This document shows, piece after piece, positions 36,164 to 46,338 of a DNA stretch of 49,606 nucleotides. Origin of the DNA: Candidatus Krumholzibacteriota bacterium (GTDB taxonomy: Bacteria > Krumholzibacteriota > Krumholzibacteriia > Krumholzibacteriales > Krumholzibacteriaceae); assembly GCA_016932415.1 (NCBI GenBank), contig JAFGCX010000038.1:1-49606 (forward strand). The letters are read 5' to 3'. The translations under genes were made by a program, and so were the position numbers. Each line of letters opens with the position of its first letter. Positions within the stretch are counted from its first letter, which is position 1. Below the pieces are notes generated by a model. That model had not been told where the DNA came from, searched no databases, and worked only from the letters and a program-made list of their open reading frames with translations.

Positions 36164-37972
36164 GTGGGAAAGACAATAATCGAAAAGATCATCGCCTCGC
36201 ATGCCGGAAAAGAAGTCGTTCCCGGCGAGATCGTTGACATCATGATCGATGTACGCGTGGCGAGGGACTTCGGCGGAGCGAATGTGGCAAAGAATATCGT
36301 CGACAACGGCCTCGGGATAGACGATCCCGCCAGGACCGCCTTCACCTTCGATTGCAACCCAGGCGGCTCCGATCAGAAGTACGCGACCAATCAACAGATA
36401 TGCCGTAATTTCGCCAGGGAACATTCTATCGGCGTATACGATATCGACGCCGGGATAGGCACTCATATCGCGATCGACAAGGGTCTTGCTCTGCCCGGAT
36501 CGACTTTCGTATCTACAGATTCTCACGCGAACATTCTGGGCGCGATAGGCGCCTTCGGCCAGGGAATGGGAGACGTCGATATTGCCCACGCTTTCGCTTA
36601 CGGAAAGGTCTGGTTCAAGGTCCCTCCTACCGTCAGGGTGATCCTCAAGGGGACTCCCTCGCCCCTCACCACGCCGAAGGATCTCGTCCTGGCGATGCTT
36701 AAGAAGCTCGGAGCGAACGGGCTCCTCGGATACGCCGCGGAGGTCTGTGGAGATGTCATCGACGATCTTGATCTCTCGGGAAGGATAACGATGGCGTCGA
36801 TGGCGACCGAAATGGGCGGAATAATATCTCTCTTCTCTCCCAACCAGGATGTGATCGACTATATGGCAAAAGTGAGCGGCAAGAGGATCGAACCTGTCAG
36901 GGCGGACAGCGATGCCGTTTACGAAAAGAGTATAGAGATCGATATAGATGGACTGGTTCCCCAGGCGTCGAGGCCGGGGCATCCCGAAGATGTGGTCGAC
37001 GTGGCCGACGTCGCGGGCACTAAAATAGGTTCCGCCTTTATCGGCTCGTGCACGAACGGCCGTTTTGAGGATATGAAAGCGGCGGCGGCCGTCCTCGAGG
37101 GGAAAAAGGTCGCCCCCGGTGTCGTTCTTAAGATCGTACCGGCAACCGACGAAGTCTGGCGGCGTTGTCTCGATGAAGGAGTGCTGAAAATATTCAAGGA
37201 TTCAGGTGCGCTTGTAGGCAACGCGGGCTGCGCGGGGTGCGCGGCGGGGCAGATCGGGCAGAACGGTCCGGGTGAGGTGACTATAAGCACCGGTAATCGC
37301 AATTTCGCGGGAAAGCAGGGAAAAGGCGAGGTATATATCGCTTCTCCCGCCGTGGTCGCCGCTTCGGCCGTTGCCGGTATAATAACCCTTCCCGACTCTA
37401 TCCCGGCCGAGCCTTTCCTTTTCTCGACAGGTGAACCCGGAGAAACCCTCGTGGCGGAGAAAAAGCGGTCGAAAGCTCAAAAAAGACCGATAGTCTTCAA
37501 AGGGAAGGTCTGGCTAATCGACCGCGACAATATAGATACCGACATGATATACCATAACAGGTATCTGACGATCACCGATATCGACGAGATGGGACAGTAC
37601 ACGTTCGACAATCTCGAAGGATGGAAAGATTTCGCTAAAAAGGCAGGTCCCGGAGATATCGTCATTACGGGAAAGAATTTCGGAGCGGGATCGTCGCGTC
37701 AGCAGGCGGTCGATTGTTTCAAGAGCCTCGGGATCTCTCTCGTCATCGCCGAATCTTTCGGCGCGATCTATGAGAGAAACGCGATCAACAAGGGTTTTCC
37801 GATTGTCACCGCCGCCCTTCTCTCTTCGGGACTTAAAGATGGAGAAGAGATCGAGGTAAATCTCGAGGACGAGAGTGTCACCCTTCCTTCGGGAAAAAAG
37901 GTGAAAGGTTCTTTTTCCGAGGTGCAGATGAATATCTACCTCAAGGGCGGGCTTCTGAGTAATGAGGATTAA
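36164..37972 (+). CDS. Aconitase-family dehydratase, LeuC-LeuD-type fusion
   Basis: 602-residue [4Fe-4S] hydro-lyase joining a LeuC-like large domain and a LeuD-like swivel domain (~430-602). Cluster ligands are visible in FIGSCTNGRFED and GCAGCAAGQ (~330-400), and other sites in STDSHANILGAIGAFGQG. The swivel has IDTDMIYHNRYLTI and GKNFGAGSSRQQAVDC. The layout resembles the short Aquifex-type aconitases, so isocitrate formation from citrate is the likeliest reaction; isopropylmalate or homoaconitate are alternatives. GTG start behind AGAAAGG. A separate LeuC/LeuD pair follows in the same operon. Confidence 0.88.
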   Translation: MGKTIIEKIIASHAGKEVVPGEIVDIMIDVRVARDFGGANVAKNIVDNGLGIDDPARTAFTFDCNPGGSDQKYATNQQICRNFAREHSIGVYDIDAGIGTHIAIDKGLALPGSTFVSTDSHANILGAIGAFGQGMGDVDIAHAFAYGKVWFKVPPTVRVILKGTPSPLTTPKDLVLAMLKKLGANGLLGYAAEVCGDVIDDLDLSGRITMASMATEMGGIISLFSPNQDVIDYMAKVSGKRIEPVRADSDAVYEKSIEIDIDGLVPQASRPGHPEDVVDVADVAGTKIGSAFIGSCTNGRFEDMKAAAAVLEGKKVAPGVVLKIVPATDEVWRRCLDEGVLKIFKDSGALVGNAGCAGCAAGQIGQNGPGEVTISTGNRNFAGKQGKGEVYIASPAVVAASAVAGIITLPDSIPAEPFLFSTGEPGETLVAEKKRSKAQKRPIVFKGKVWLIDRDNIDTDMIYHNRYLTITDIDEMGQYTFDNLEGWKDFAKKAGPGDIVITGKNFGAGSSRQQAVDCFKSLGISLVIAESFGAIYERNAINKGFPIVTAALLSSGLKDGEEIEVNLEDESVTLPSGKKVKGSFSEVQMNIYLKGGLLSNED

Positions 37973-38005
37973 GTCACAGGATACCTTCGAACAAAGGATC
38001 GGATA

Positions 38006-39268
38006 ATGGGAAAGACATTTGCCGAGAAGATACTGGCTTCTAAATCAGGTCAGCGGGAAGTGACGGCGGGCCAGATCGTCATCGTCAAGCCGGAACATCT
38101 CCTCACCCATGACAATACCGCGGCCATAGTCGGTAAGATCAAGGACGACCTGAAGGAGTACGGAGTGGCAAGGACCGACATGCCGGTCATAGTACTCGAT
38201 CACGTGATCCCCGCGGCCAATGAAAAAACGGCCGCCAACCACAAGACTGTCAGACAGTTCGTTTCCGATTACGGGATAAAGAACTTTTTCGACGCGGGGA
38301 GCGGGATCTGCCACCAGGTCGTTATGGAGAAGGGATTCACGATCCCTGGAACGATCATAGTCGGAAGCGACTCTCATACCTGTTCGTACGGCGCCCTGGG
38401 AGCATTTTCCACCGGGATAGACCGCACAGAGGCGGCCGCGCTTCTTCTCAGGGGAGAGACATGGCTTAAAGTCCCCGAGACGATTAAGATAACTCTCACT
38501 GGGAAGCTGAAACACCCGGTTTCGGCTAAGGACCTTGTTCTCTCGATCATAGGAGATATCGGAGCGGACGGCGCGAACTACTGCTCCGTAGAATTCCACG
38601 GAGAGGTATCCTCCCTCTCTATCGAGGAACGCTTCACAATCGCCAATATGGGCGTCGAGATGGGGGCCAAAATCGCCGTATTCCCCGTTGACCGGCTGGC
38701 AGAAGAATACCTCGCCTCGATAGGAGTGGCGAGGTCTGCATATGAACCTGTATGGGCCGACAAAGATGCCGTTTATATCAGGGAACTCAAATATGACATG
38801 GGAAAGATCGAACCTGTCGTGGCCCGTCCTCATACGGTCGATAATATTTCTTCCGTTTCAAAGGAAAAAGGGATCTTCTTCGATCAGTATTTTCTCGGTA
38901 CCTGCACCAATGGACGCCTGAGCGACCTGAGAAGCGCCGCGAAAATAATGAAAGGTAAAAAGATCGCGCCGGGTACGAGGCTTCTCGTGCTTCCCGCGTC
39001 GAAGGATGTATTCGAGGCCGCTATCCTCGAAGGACTGATAACGGTATTCTCCGAAGCCGGAGCGATGATCCTCCCTCCGGGATGCGGCCCCTGCCTCGGC
39101 GCCCATCAGGGATGTCTCGCGCCGGGAGAGAAGTGCCTGAGCACAGCCAATCGTAATTTCAAGGGACGGATGGGATGCAAGGAAGCGGAGATATATCTGG
39201 CAAGCCCTGAAACGGTCGCCGCGTCGGCCATAGCCGGCAAACTAGTAGATCCCCGCAAGGAGGTATGA
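38006..39268 (+). CDS. 3-isopropylmalate/homoaconitate dehydratase large subunit
   Basis: 420-residue archaeal-type LeuC-like subunit. It has LDHVIPA, GICHQVVME, VGSDSHTCSYGALGAFSTG, and cluster cysteines in FLGTCTNGRLSD and PPGCGPCLGAHQGC. It forms a heterodimer with the next gene product. Substrate could be isopropylmalate, homocitrate-derived acid or methylmalate; there is no LeuA-type synthase in the window to decide. ATG with AAGGA upstream. Overlaps the shadow of the small-subunit ATG by a few bases. Confidence 0.9.
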   Translation: MGKTFAEKILASKSGQREVTAGQIVIVKPEHLLTHDNTAAIVGKIKDDLKEYGVARTDMPVIVLDHVIPAANEKTAANHKTVRQFVSDYGIKNFFDAGSGICHQVVMEKGFTIPGTIIVGSDSHTCSYGALGAFSTGIDRTEAAALLLRGETWLKVPETIKITLTGKLKHPVSAKDLVLSIIGDIGADGANYCSVEFHGEVSSLSIEERFTIANMGVEMGAKIAVFPVDRLAEEYLASIGVARSAYEPVWADKDAVYIRELKYDMGKIEPVVARPHTVDNISSVSKEKGIFFDQYFLGTCTNGRLSDLRSAAKIMKGKKIAPGTRLLVLPASKDVFEAAILEGLITVFSEAGAMILPPGCGPCLGAHQGCLAPGEKCLSTANRNFKGRMGCKEAEIYLASPETVAASAIAGKLVDPRKEV

Positions 39269-39270
39269 TT

Positions 39271-39750
39271 ATGAAGATATGGAAATACGGAGATGATATC
39301 AATACAGACATGCTTTTTCCGGGGAAATATACATACTCCTGCGGAACTGCCGAGGAGATACTTCCCCACCTTCTAGAAGACCTCGATCCAGAGTTCGCGT
39401 CGAATGTTGCCGAAGGAGATATTCTTTTTGCCGGTAGCAATTTTGGTTGCGGATCGTCGCGAGAACAGCCGGTTGTCGGATTGAAAGCGGTTGGCATCAA
39501 GGCGATCGTCGCCAAAAGTTACGCGAGGATATTCTACCGGGCTGCGATAAACCAGGGCCTGCTCCTGATCGAGTGCCCGGGGGCTGTCGACGCGTACAGC
39601 GGAGATAAACCTGTCACCCTCGATATCGAAAACGCGACGGTAAATGTCGGCGGGCAGAGCTTCTCATTTCCCAAGCTCCCGCCCGAGATACTGAAGATAC
39701 GCGACGCCGGCGGCCTTCTCAACTTTACAAGGGAGCAGCTTCAGGGATAG
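39271..39750 (+). CDS. 3-isopropylmalate/homoaconitate dehydratase small subunit
   Basis: 159-residue LeuD-type swivel subunit: GDDINTDMLFPGKYTY, then AGSNFGCGSSREQPVVGLKAVG and SYARIFYRAAINQGLLLIE. The specificity loop after FPGKY reads TYSCGTAEE, unlike either the YLRT or YLVY forms I remember from methanogen enzymes, so the substrate is open. The ATG at 39271 has AAGGAGG seven bases ahead; an ATG at 39265 overlaps the large-subunit stop and lacks spacing. Last gene of the operon. Confidence 0.9.
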   Translation: MKIWKYGDDINTDMLFPGKYTYSCGTAEEILPHLLEDLDPEFASNVAEGDILFAGSNFGCGSSREQPVVGLKAVGIKAIVAKSYARIFYRAAINQGLLLIECPGAVDAYSGDKPVTLDIENATVNVGGQSFSFPKLPPEILKIRDAGGLLNFTREQLQG

Positions 39751-39832
39751 AGGGTTGTCAAGGCGAGTTCATTTCAGGACAATAATCGATTCCGATCGAC
39801 GGCCCGGATGGTAAATAGACGACAGTGTATTA

Positions 39833-41026
39833 TTACTCAGACTCGAAAAGCACCGCGGATATCATCAGATTCCCATGGTGATTCGCGCCATCGACAAGGG
39901 CACCCTGCTCTCCGAATGTGAAGGCGCCAAGAAACGGATTTCCTCCGATCGTCTCCCTTATATTGGCCGCGGCCTTCGGCATATCATCCTGGATGGTCAA
40001 CATACATCCGGCGCAGTAGATTATCAGGCCTCCTGCTACCTGATCTGACGATATCAGTCCGTTTCTGAGAGCTGATTTAGCCACGGTACCAGCTCGATCG
40101 ACCAGTCTGTTTTTTGAACCTGTCATAAGCACTATCTCTTCATTCTCTCCGATATCAGTAAAGATATTCAACCCGCCATCCGGAGTCACCGATTCGGGAT
40201 GTGAAAGACAGTAAAACTTCAGGCTCCCCATCTGTTTCAAGGGCCGGCCTATTGGATAGAGCGTGGTATTTGCGAGAACTGAACCACCTTTCAGAGATTC
40301 CTTTATAGCTCCTCCCGTCCATTCATTGTAGACCTCTGCCGCAGACCTGTTATCGATCTCCATAATCGTGCGTTTACGAGATTTTGTCACTTTTCCCATC
40401 TTGTCGGTGGCGTAATAACCACTCCAGAAAGACCAATGCATTCTGGTCGATGGATACAGTGCCGTAATCACCACTCCATTTGAGAAGCCTTTTCCGTTAA
40501 TAAACTGTTTCCAGTGTCCCTCGATCGTATTATCGGCCGAACTGCCGCCGGCAATCGGAATATCACTACCAATCACTTCTTCAATTCCCTTGATAATATC
40601 TTCCTCGAACCCGGGTGCGCATGTCAACCAAACAAGCTGAGGTTTCTCACCTGGTCGGTGAGCCGCATCGATTGCTTTTTGAATCGCATTCCTGCCGGCA
40701 TCTCTCGGACTGGCCTTAACATCTTCGGCGCCGACTCCATAAGCACCTGATGGATCTTTGATACCGAATAATCCCAGCCCGGTTCCCTCCAGCGAATGAA
40801 ATCCCGCGTCGGTCATGACTCCCTGACAGGAAGAGCCTCCGTGGATTGAAAGACCAGGATCGATCCGATTGAGACAAGCAGCGAGTCGATCACAATCATA
40901 CCCGACGGAGCTATAAACGACCATCCAGTCAGGATCACCCCCGAGTTTCGACTGAAGAAGCTTGTATGCTGTTTTAATTGATTCTTCAGTATCGGGTGAT
41001 GTGCTCCATGAAGTGGCAATTTTCAT
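39833..41026 (-). CDS. FIST-domain sensory protein
   Basis: 397-residue soluble protein with FIST_N (~20-200; GGSSCQGVMTDAGF, PIAGGSSADNT) and FIST_C (~220-380; GAFTFGEQGALV, LMISAVLFESE). FIST proteins are thought to bind small molecules, possibly amino acids, and are usually part of signalling proteins. Here the domain stands alone. An AAAGGAA site precedes the ATG at 41026; a TTG start five codons earlier is less likely. The genes either side face each other or are unrelated. Confidence 0.88.
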   Translation of the reverse strand: MKIATSWSTSPDTEESIKTAYKLLQSKLGGDPDWMVVYSSVGYDCDRLAACLNRIDPGLSIHGGSSCQGVMTDAGFHSLEGTGLGLFGIKDPSGAYGVGAEDVKASPRDAGRNAIQKAIDAAHRPGEKPQLVWLTCAPGFEEDIIKGIEEVIGSDIPIAGGSSADNTIEGHWKQFINGKGFSNGVVITALYPSTRMHWSFWSGYYATDKMGKVTKSRKRTIMEIDNRSAAEVYNEWTGGAIKESLKGGSVLANTTLYPIGRPLKQMGSLKFYCLSHPESVTPDGGLNIFTDIGENEEIVLMTGSKNRLVDRAGTVAKSALRNGLISSDQVAGGLIIYCAGCMLTIQDDMPKAAANIRETIGGNPFLGAFTFGEQGALVDGANHHGNLMISAVLFESE

Positions 41027-41175
41027 CTCAATTCCTTTCAATCATTATCAAAATTATCCCCTGTGGACCTGTATTTCTTCTAATAGTCACTTATCGGCAA
41101 TATTGATTGATATATTTACCTGATTATCCTACGAGCTGCGGTTTACTGCAGAGCGGATGATGTGGAGATCCGTTT

Positions 41176-42741
41176 TCAATCGACCTGGATTATCTCTATT
41201 TTGTCCCTGGGTTGCAACTCGTATAGATCCGATCGGATATCGTGCAATGGCCTGACCGTTGCTACATGTCTCTGCTGTGATAAAGAGGAAAGTGCCAGTT
41301 CTGAGACGACTACCGCCTCAACGTTTGGATCGGCCTCTCCTTCTATTCCTTTTTCCGGAAACGAAAAATCGCTTGGAGTCAGTATTGCCGCCTGGCTGTA
41401 GTTGAGGAAGGAGCCCGATTCGGTCTTCATATTACCGACGCTTCCAGTCATCACGACATATACGAAGTTTTCAACCGCCCTGGCCTGGGCGCAATGCCTT
41501 ACCCTGTAGTATGCCTTTTTTTCCTCCGTGTAGAAAGGTACGAACAGGATCTCTACGCCAGCCAGCGTAAGCAGCCTCGATAACTCCGGGAACTCGATAT
41601 CATAACAGACCTGGATCGCTATCCTTGCCAGGGGCGTCCTGAAGATCCTGATTGCCGAGCCTGGCTCTATCCCGCCTTCATTCCGTTCCGCTGGAGTGAT
41701 ATGAAGTTTATCCTGCGTATAGACCTTCCCGGTCGGCGCGAACAGGTGCGCCGTGTTATAATATTTTCCATCTCTCAGGACAGGATGAGATCCTCCAATA
41801 ACATAGATGTTGTATTTCTGCGCGATCCGTCTGAACATGTCGATATACCGGTCTGCATAGAGCGCGAGTTCCTCTGTGACCTGTCTCATGGTAAGGTGCT
41901 TCATGTAACTAAGGAGCTGATAAGTGAAGTATTCGGGAAACAGCAGGAAATGGCAGTGATAGGAATCCGCCGTATCGGCAAAGAAATCCACGGAACGTTC
42001 CAGATCTTCAAAAGATTGTATCGCCCTCATGTGATATTGCGCGGCGCAGACCCTGACCCTGCGTGCCTGAATCTTCGGGAAGACTCCTGAGGATATCTTC
42101 TTTTTAGCTATGTTGAATTCAGGATTGTCCATGACCAGAAATGTTGAGTAGTTAAGGCTGGAACGGTCGACAGTGATATCGAGTTGAACTTTCTTCACGC
42201 GGTATCCGGCCTTCAGATGCGTGTTCAGGGCATAATCGCGCAATTCTCCATTTGTCACCTTTTCCACGTACTGTTCTGCCGTCATCCTGCCGGCGTATTC
42301 CCTGTATCCCGGTATTCTGCCGTAGGCGATCATTCGTTTCAGATTGTATCTCTTCAGGATGGCGTACCGCCTCTTGTAGAGCATCGTGGCGATACCTCTG
42401 CGCCTGTAGTCAGGGTGCACAGCGATATCAGATCCGTACAGGGTATCCCCATCAGGGTTATGCGTACTGAATGTACCGGCTCCTGTCAGTTCATCGACAT
42501 CGTACCAGAATTCATCGGCGATGCTGACTATCAGGCATGTAGCGTACCCCACAACCTTCTGTCCGCAGAGAGCAACCAGCTGCCCCTGCGGGAACGCGGC
42601 GAACTGCATCTCATATTGACGTTGCGTATATATGTACTCTTCCAGATAATCCTGGTATGCGGCCCTGCTGCATGCTATGACTTCAGGGATGTCCTCACGG
42701 CGCCACTTCCGAACTGTTATTTTGGCCTGCGGTTTCTTCAA
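41176..42741 (-). CDS. GNAT acetyltransferase fused to a nitrilase-family amidohydrolase
   Basis: 521-residue fusion, like YhcX of Bacillus. Residues ~8-180 are a GNAT domain with the acetyl-CoA loop VHPDYRRRGIATMLYK; residues ~230-500 are a carbon-nitrogen hydrolase with the Glu-Lys-Cys triad: LLFPEYFTY, TQDKLHITPAE and IQVCYDIEFPE. It probably hydrolyses an amide and acts on related amines; the substrate is unknown. Translation starts at TTG with AGGAAG upstream. Confidence 0.9.
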   Translation of the reverse strand: MKKPQAKITVRKWRREDIPEVIACSRAAYQDYLEEYIYTQRQYEMQFAAFPQGQLVALCGQKVVGYATCLIVSIADEFWYDVDELTGAGTFSTHNPDGDTLYGSDIAVHPDYRRRGIATMLYKRRYAILKRYNLKRMIAYGRIPGYREYAGRMTAEQYVEKVTNGELRDYALNTHLKAGYRVKKVQLDITVDRSSLNYSTFLVMDNPEFNIAKKKISSGVFPKIQARRVRVCAAQYHMRAIQSFEDLERSVDFFADTADSYHCHFLLFPEYFTYQLLSYMKHLTMRQVTEELALYADRYIDMFRRIAQKYNIYVIGGSHPVLRDGKYYNTAHLFAPTGKVYTQDKLHITPAERNEGGIEPGSAIRIFRTPLARIAIQVCYDIEFPELSRLLTLAGVEILFVPFYTEEKKAYYRVRHCAQARAVENFVYVVMTGSVGNMKTESGSFLNYSQAAILTPSDFSFPEKGIEGEADPNVEAVVVSELALSSLSQQRHVATVRPLHDIRSDLYELQPRDKIEIIQVD

Positions 42742-42817
42742 GATATCTTCCTCACTCTCGAGAAGGTTGTCATGTCATTACTATAGACAGGGATCATCTG
42801 TACCGGTAAGCGCCGAA

Positions 42818-44377
42818 TCACCTCATCAGGATCATCTTGCGTGTCTGCGAGTATCTGCCGCTGACAAGCTGGTAGAAGTAAACACCACTCGCGACCGGAG
42901 TCCGATTGTTGTTAGTCCCGTTCCAGACCACTTCCCTGTAACCTTCGTTCATTTCACGATCGAGGATCGTTGAGATCAGCTCGCCCTTGACATTGTATAC
43001 GCTTAGCTTCAGACGCATCTGGCGAGGAAGGTAAAAACCGATCGTCGTTACCGGGTTGAACGGATTGGGATAGTTCTGATACATTACCACGCCAGCGGCC
43101 GGCAGGCTCTCCCACGGATCGCCGGTCGTGATGTAATCGACTTCATCTATGAACCACTGCGCGTTCTCAGCCGTTATAGACGCGTGCTCCTGATTCCCCG
43201 CCGGATAGTAGACCGCATCGAATGGTGTATGGCTCAAAAGATCGGGGTCTCCCACGATATCATAATTCAGGTCGCCGGTATCGATATCGAGGGCGCTTAT
43301 CGTTGGGATGAAGCTATGATTATCGTAGAGGGCGATAATATCGCCGTACGGAGCCTCGGTCGAGTCCATTTCGGCCATCGAAGATCGCCACCCTCCTGGC
43401 GCGCTGTCGTATGGCCCCGTGCCCGATACGGTAACGTTCATCGTTATCGGAATGAAAACAAGCCTCACAAATCCTTCGAATATCATCTGTGACGTGCCTT
43501 CTGGAACGGCCCACACATTACCGCGGATGGTAGTCAGGAGATCGCTGTACTCGTAATCGATGATCTGATCGCCGGGAAGGAACCCCTGTTCTGTTCCATA
43601 GCCGCTCCCGTTGGCTATCGCGACATTTCTCGTATTCTGCGGATATTCGCCGACCGCGATAAAATCAGCAAGCATCTCCGCGCGAAGCGGATCAGGCTCG
43701 CCTGTCGATCCAGGCTCGGGCGTATGGTGATAGACAAGCATCTGCCTCGCGGCGGGGCGGTCGAGGCTGGCCAGCAGATCGGCGGCGGATGTGGAGAGTC
43801 CCGAGAAGAAATCGAGCCAGTACTGTATTCCGAGGGGGATATTCGCGCCACGGTTCGGGGCGTCGAAAGAGATGAATGTCCTCACCCTGTGCTCGAGCGA
43901 GTGCCTCTCCATATAGGCGAGCGCGTACCTTCCGCACAACCCTCCCATGCTCGCCCCCGCGACGACGATCGTCTGTTCGGGATCTATCACCGCCTGCACC
44001 TGTTGAATGAGCTCGACGAGCACGTAGCTGTTAAGCTGTATGTAATCTGTGGCATCGGTGAAATCGAGGATTATCAGGTCGTAACCATCCGCCCTCAGGG
44101 TCTCGAGAAGGTCGTGATTGTTCAGGTGGTTGTAGAGATAATCCCACCCCATGCTGTTGTCCAGATCGAAACCTTCAACGGCTATCACCGGGTTTGTGAT
44201 CGTACCCAGCGGATCGGACAGGTATACATAGGCGTTGCCGCTTCCATACCGGCCTTCGTAAGGTATCGAAGCTGTCACGAAGAGGGTATCGTGAGGATCG
44301 GGTACGGACTGGGCCTCTGCCTGTAACGTAAGATTCACACAGAGAAATACAACTGAAACGAAGGCTGCAGACTTCAT
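42818..44377 (-). CDS. Secreted alpha/beta-hydrolase (esterase/lipase-like) with C-terminal sorting domain
   Basis: 519-residue protein with a signal peptide (AAFVSVVFLCVNLTLQAEAQ). An alpha/beta-hydrolase core has the nucleophile elbow in VVAGASMGGLCGRYA (G-x-S-x-G) and an IILDFTDATDY strand. The last ~85 residues are a FlgD-like/type 9-style sorting domain: YQNYPNPFNPVTTIGFYLP, WNGTNNNRTPVASGVYFYQL and ending RKMILMR. It is therefore probably exported through the envelope. Start chosen at the ATG behind GGGAGG; 13 residues upstream in frame lack a signal role. Confidence 0.88.
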   Translation of the reverse strand: MKSAAFVSVVFLCVNLTLQAEAQSVPDPHDTLFVTASIPYEGRYGSGNAYVYLSDPLGTITNPVIAVEGFDLDNSMGWDYLYNHLNNHDLLETLRADGYDLIILDFTDATDYIQLNSYVLVELIQQVQAVIDPEQTIVVAGASMGGLCGRYALAYMERHSLEHRVRTFISFDAPNRGANIPLGIQYWLDFFSGLSTSAADLLASLDRPAARQMLVYHHTPEPGSTGEPDPLRAEMLADFIAVGEYPQNTRNVAIANGSGYGTEQGFLPGDQIIDYEYSDLLTTIRGNVWAVPEGTSQMIFEGFVRLVFIPITMNVTVSGTGPYDSAPGGWRSSMAEMDSTEAPYGDIIALYDNHSFIPTISALDIDTGDLNYDIVGDPDLLSHTPFDAVYYPAGNQEHASITAENAQWFIDEVDYITTGDPWESLPAAGVVMYQNYPNPFNPVTTIGFYLPRQMRLKLSVYNVKGELISTILDREMNEGYREVVWNGTNNNRTPVASGVYFYQLVSGRYSQTRKMILMR

Positions 44378-44577
44378 AACGGCCTCCCTTGGATCTGGAT
44401 GATGATATTCTACCATAACTCCCTGGTATTGTCCAACATCCTCATAGCGAATTTATTTCAGTATGAATAAACGATTGAATCTAATATTTTGTATAGTCAC
44501 TCGCTGTCGTCATTTCATATCCGGCGCGGTGACCATTCAAAACAGGCATCGAGAACAAGGATCGAGGGAGGACCGGC

Positions 44578-46311
44578 ATGAGGAGATTCATTGTGTTGTT
44601 CATATCTATCGCTGTCGTATCAGGGATATCGGCATGCAGTACCGGCACCGAACCGACACGCACCTACCTGGATGATATCGAGCAGGACAATAGTACCGTC
44701 TCTGACCTGATGGCCGAAAATTGCGCCAGTCACGATGAACCGGAGGATTATACCTGGGACGCCGGCAGCGTCGTTAATATCACGTTGAACGGGTCCTCCA
44801 TTTCGGTCGACGGGCCCGGAGTAACAGTCGATGGCAGCAAAGCGACAATCACCGCGTCGGGTAATTACAGCGCAAGCGGAGCGCTGACCGATGGACAGAT
44901 AACGATCGATACCGATGATGACGGAATCGTCCGCCTCATTTTAAATAATGCCGATATTACATGCTCGACCAGCGCTCCGATCAATATCGCCGGAGCGGAA
45001 AAGACAATAATCATCCTCCCCGAAGACACCGGCAGCCATCTTGCCGATGGAGATACATACATATTCGATGACCCTGAAGACGATGAGCCGAACGCCGCGC
45101 TATTCAGCAAAGACGATCTTTCTTTCTACGGCAGCGGTTCTTTGACGATCGACGCAAATTACAACGACGGCATCACCAGCAAAGATGGCCTGGTAATAAA
45201 CAGCGGGATTATCACGGTGGACGCGCTGGATGACGGGATACGGGGCAAAGATTACCTGGTCGTAAAGGATGGATCAATTATTATCACTAGTGGCGGAGAC
45301 GCGCTGAAATCAGACGATGACGATGAAGACAAGGGGTATATATTGATCGAGCATGGTGTTATCGATCTGACCAGTTCCGATGATGGAATAGACGCTGAAT
45401 CGGATCTGCTTGTCTCGGGTGGAACGATCACTATTCTGGCCGGCGGAGGCAGCGACGCTGTCATCGGCGAAGATGATTCAGCCAAAGGGATCAAGGGGAA
45501 CGCATACGTCGTCATCGATGATTGTATTATCAGCGTAGACTCGGCTGATGACGCTATTCATTCCAATACGGATATGATCATCAACGGCGGTGATTTCACT
45601 CTGGCGAGCGGCGACGACGCGATCCACGCCGATAATACCCTCTCCATAAATGACGGGAATATATCCATAACCCGTTCGTTCGAAGGGATCGAAGGTTATT
45701 TCATTGTTTTCTATGGTGGAAATATCAGCGTCATCTCATCTGATGATTGCGTCAATTCAACAGCCGGGGCCCGGGCTGAACTTGATAACGGCTGCTGCAC
45801 ATATATCTATGGAGGATATATCGTCCTGAACGCAAGTGTAGGAGACGGGATCGACAGTAATGGCAACATCGTCATGAAAGGTGGCACAGTCATAATACAC
45901 GGACCTTCCAATGACCCCGAAGTGATGTTCGATTATGACGGGACGTTCGATATATCGGGAGGGTTGATCGTTGGATCGGGCAGTTCATCCCACATGACCC
46001 AGGCGCCGAGCCCGGTCTCTACCCAGAATTCTGTTATGATGACCTTCACCCTTGCCAATTCCGCGTCAACGATATTCCATATCGACGACAGCGACGGAAA
46101 CGAGATAGCGACCTTCGAACCGCTTCATCGGTATCAGTCGATCGGTTTTTCTTCTCCTGACCTTGAGACCGGGAAAACATACAGAGTCTATCTGGGAGGT
46201 GTTTCTACCGGCTTAAACAACGATGGACTGATTACCGGAGGCAGCTATTCCGGAGGATCGCTGTCAACCACCTTCACCATATCCGAGGTGGTCACACCAA
46301 TCGAGAAATAG
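44578..46311 (+). CDS. Lipoprotein with DUF4353-like beta-helical repeats
   Basis: 577 residues with a lipoprotein signal (VVSGISAC, Cys ~20), so it is membrane anchored. Much of ~150-470 consists of acidic repeats of form S-x-D-D-G-I/A-x-S-x-x-x-x-x-I-x-G-G, typical of the DUF4353 carbohydrate-binding-like family, and likely forms a right-handed beta-helix binding calcium. Relatives often accompany CotH kinases and polyphosphate-polymerase genes, absent here. GAGGGAGG precedes the ATG. Its right end marks the limit of the chromosomal region; the integron cassettes begin beyond. Confidence 0.8.
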   Translation: MRRFIVLFISIAVVSGISACSTGTEPTRTYLDDIEQDNSTVSDLMAENCASHDEPEDYTWDAGSVVNITLNGSSISVDGPGVTVDGSKATITASGNYSASGALTDGQITIDTDDDGIVRLILNNADITCSTSAPINIAGAEKTIIILPEDTGSHLADGDTYIFDDPEDDEPNAALFSKDDLSFYGSGSLTIDANYNDGITSKDGLVINSGIITVDALDDGIRGKDYLVVKDGSIIITSGGDALKSDDDDEDKGYILIEHGVIDLTSSDDGIDAESDLLVSGGTITILAGGGSDAVIGEDDSAKGIKGNAYVVIDDCIISVDSADDAIHSNTDMIINGGDFTLASGDDAIHADNTLSINDGNISITRSFEGIEGYFIVFYGGNISVISSDDCVNSTAGARAELDNGCCTYIYGGYIVLNASVGDGIDSNGNIVMKGGTVIIHGPSNDPEVMFDYDGTFDISGGLIVGSGSSSHMTQAPSPVSTQNSVMMTFTLANSASTIFHIDDSDGNEIATFEPLHRYQSIGFSSPDLETGKTYRVYLGGVSTGLNNDGLITGGSYSGGSLSTTFTISEVVTPIEK

Positions 46312-46338
46312 TGATCCAACTGCCATCAGAATAGTTCG

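Noticed and set aside
41176-42741. GNAT-nitrilase fusion as a novel architecture
   Set aside because: The same fusion is known as YhcX and in many bacteria.
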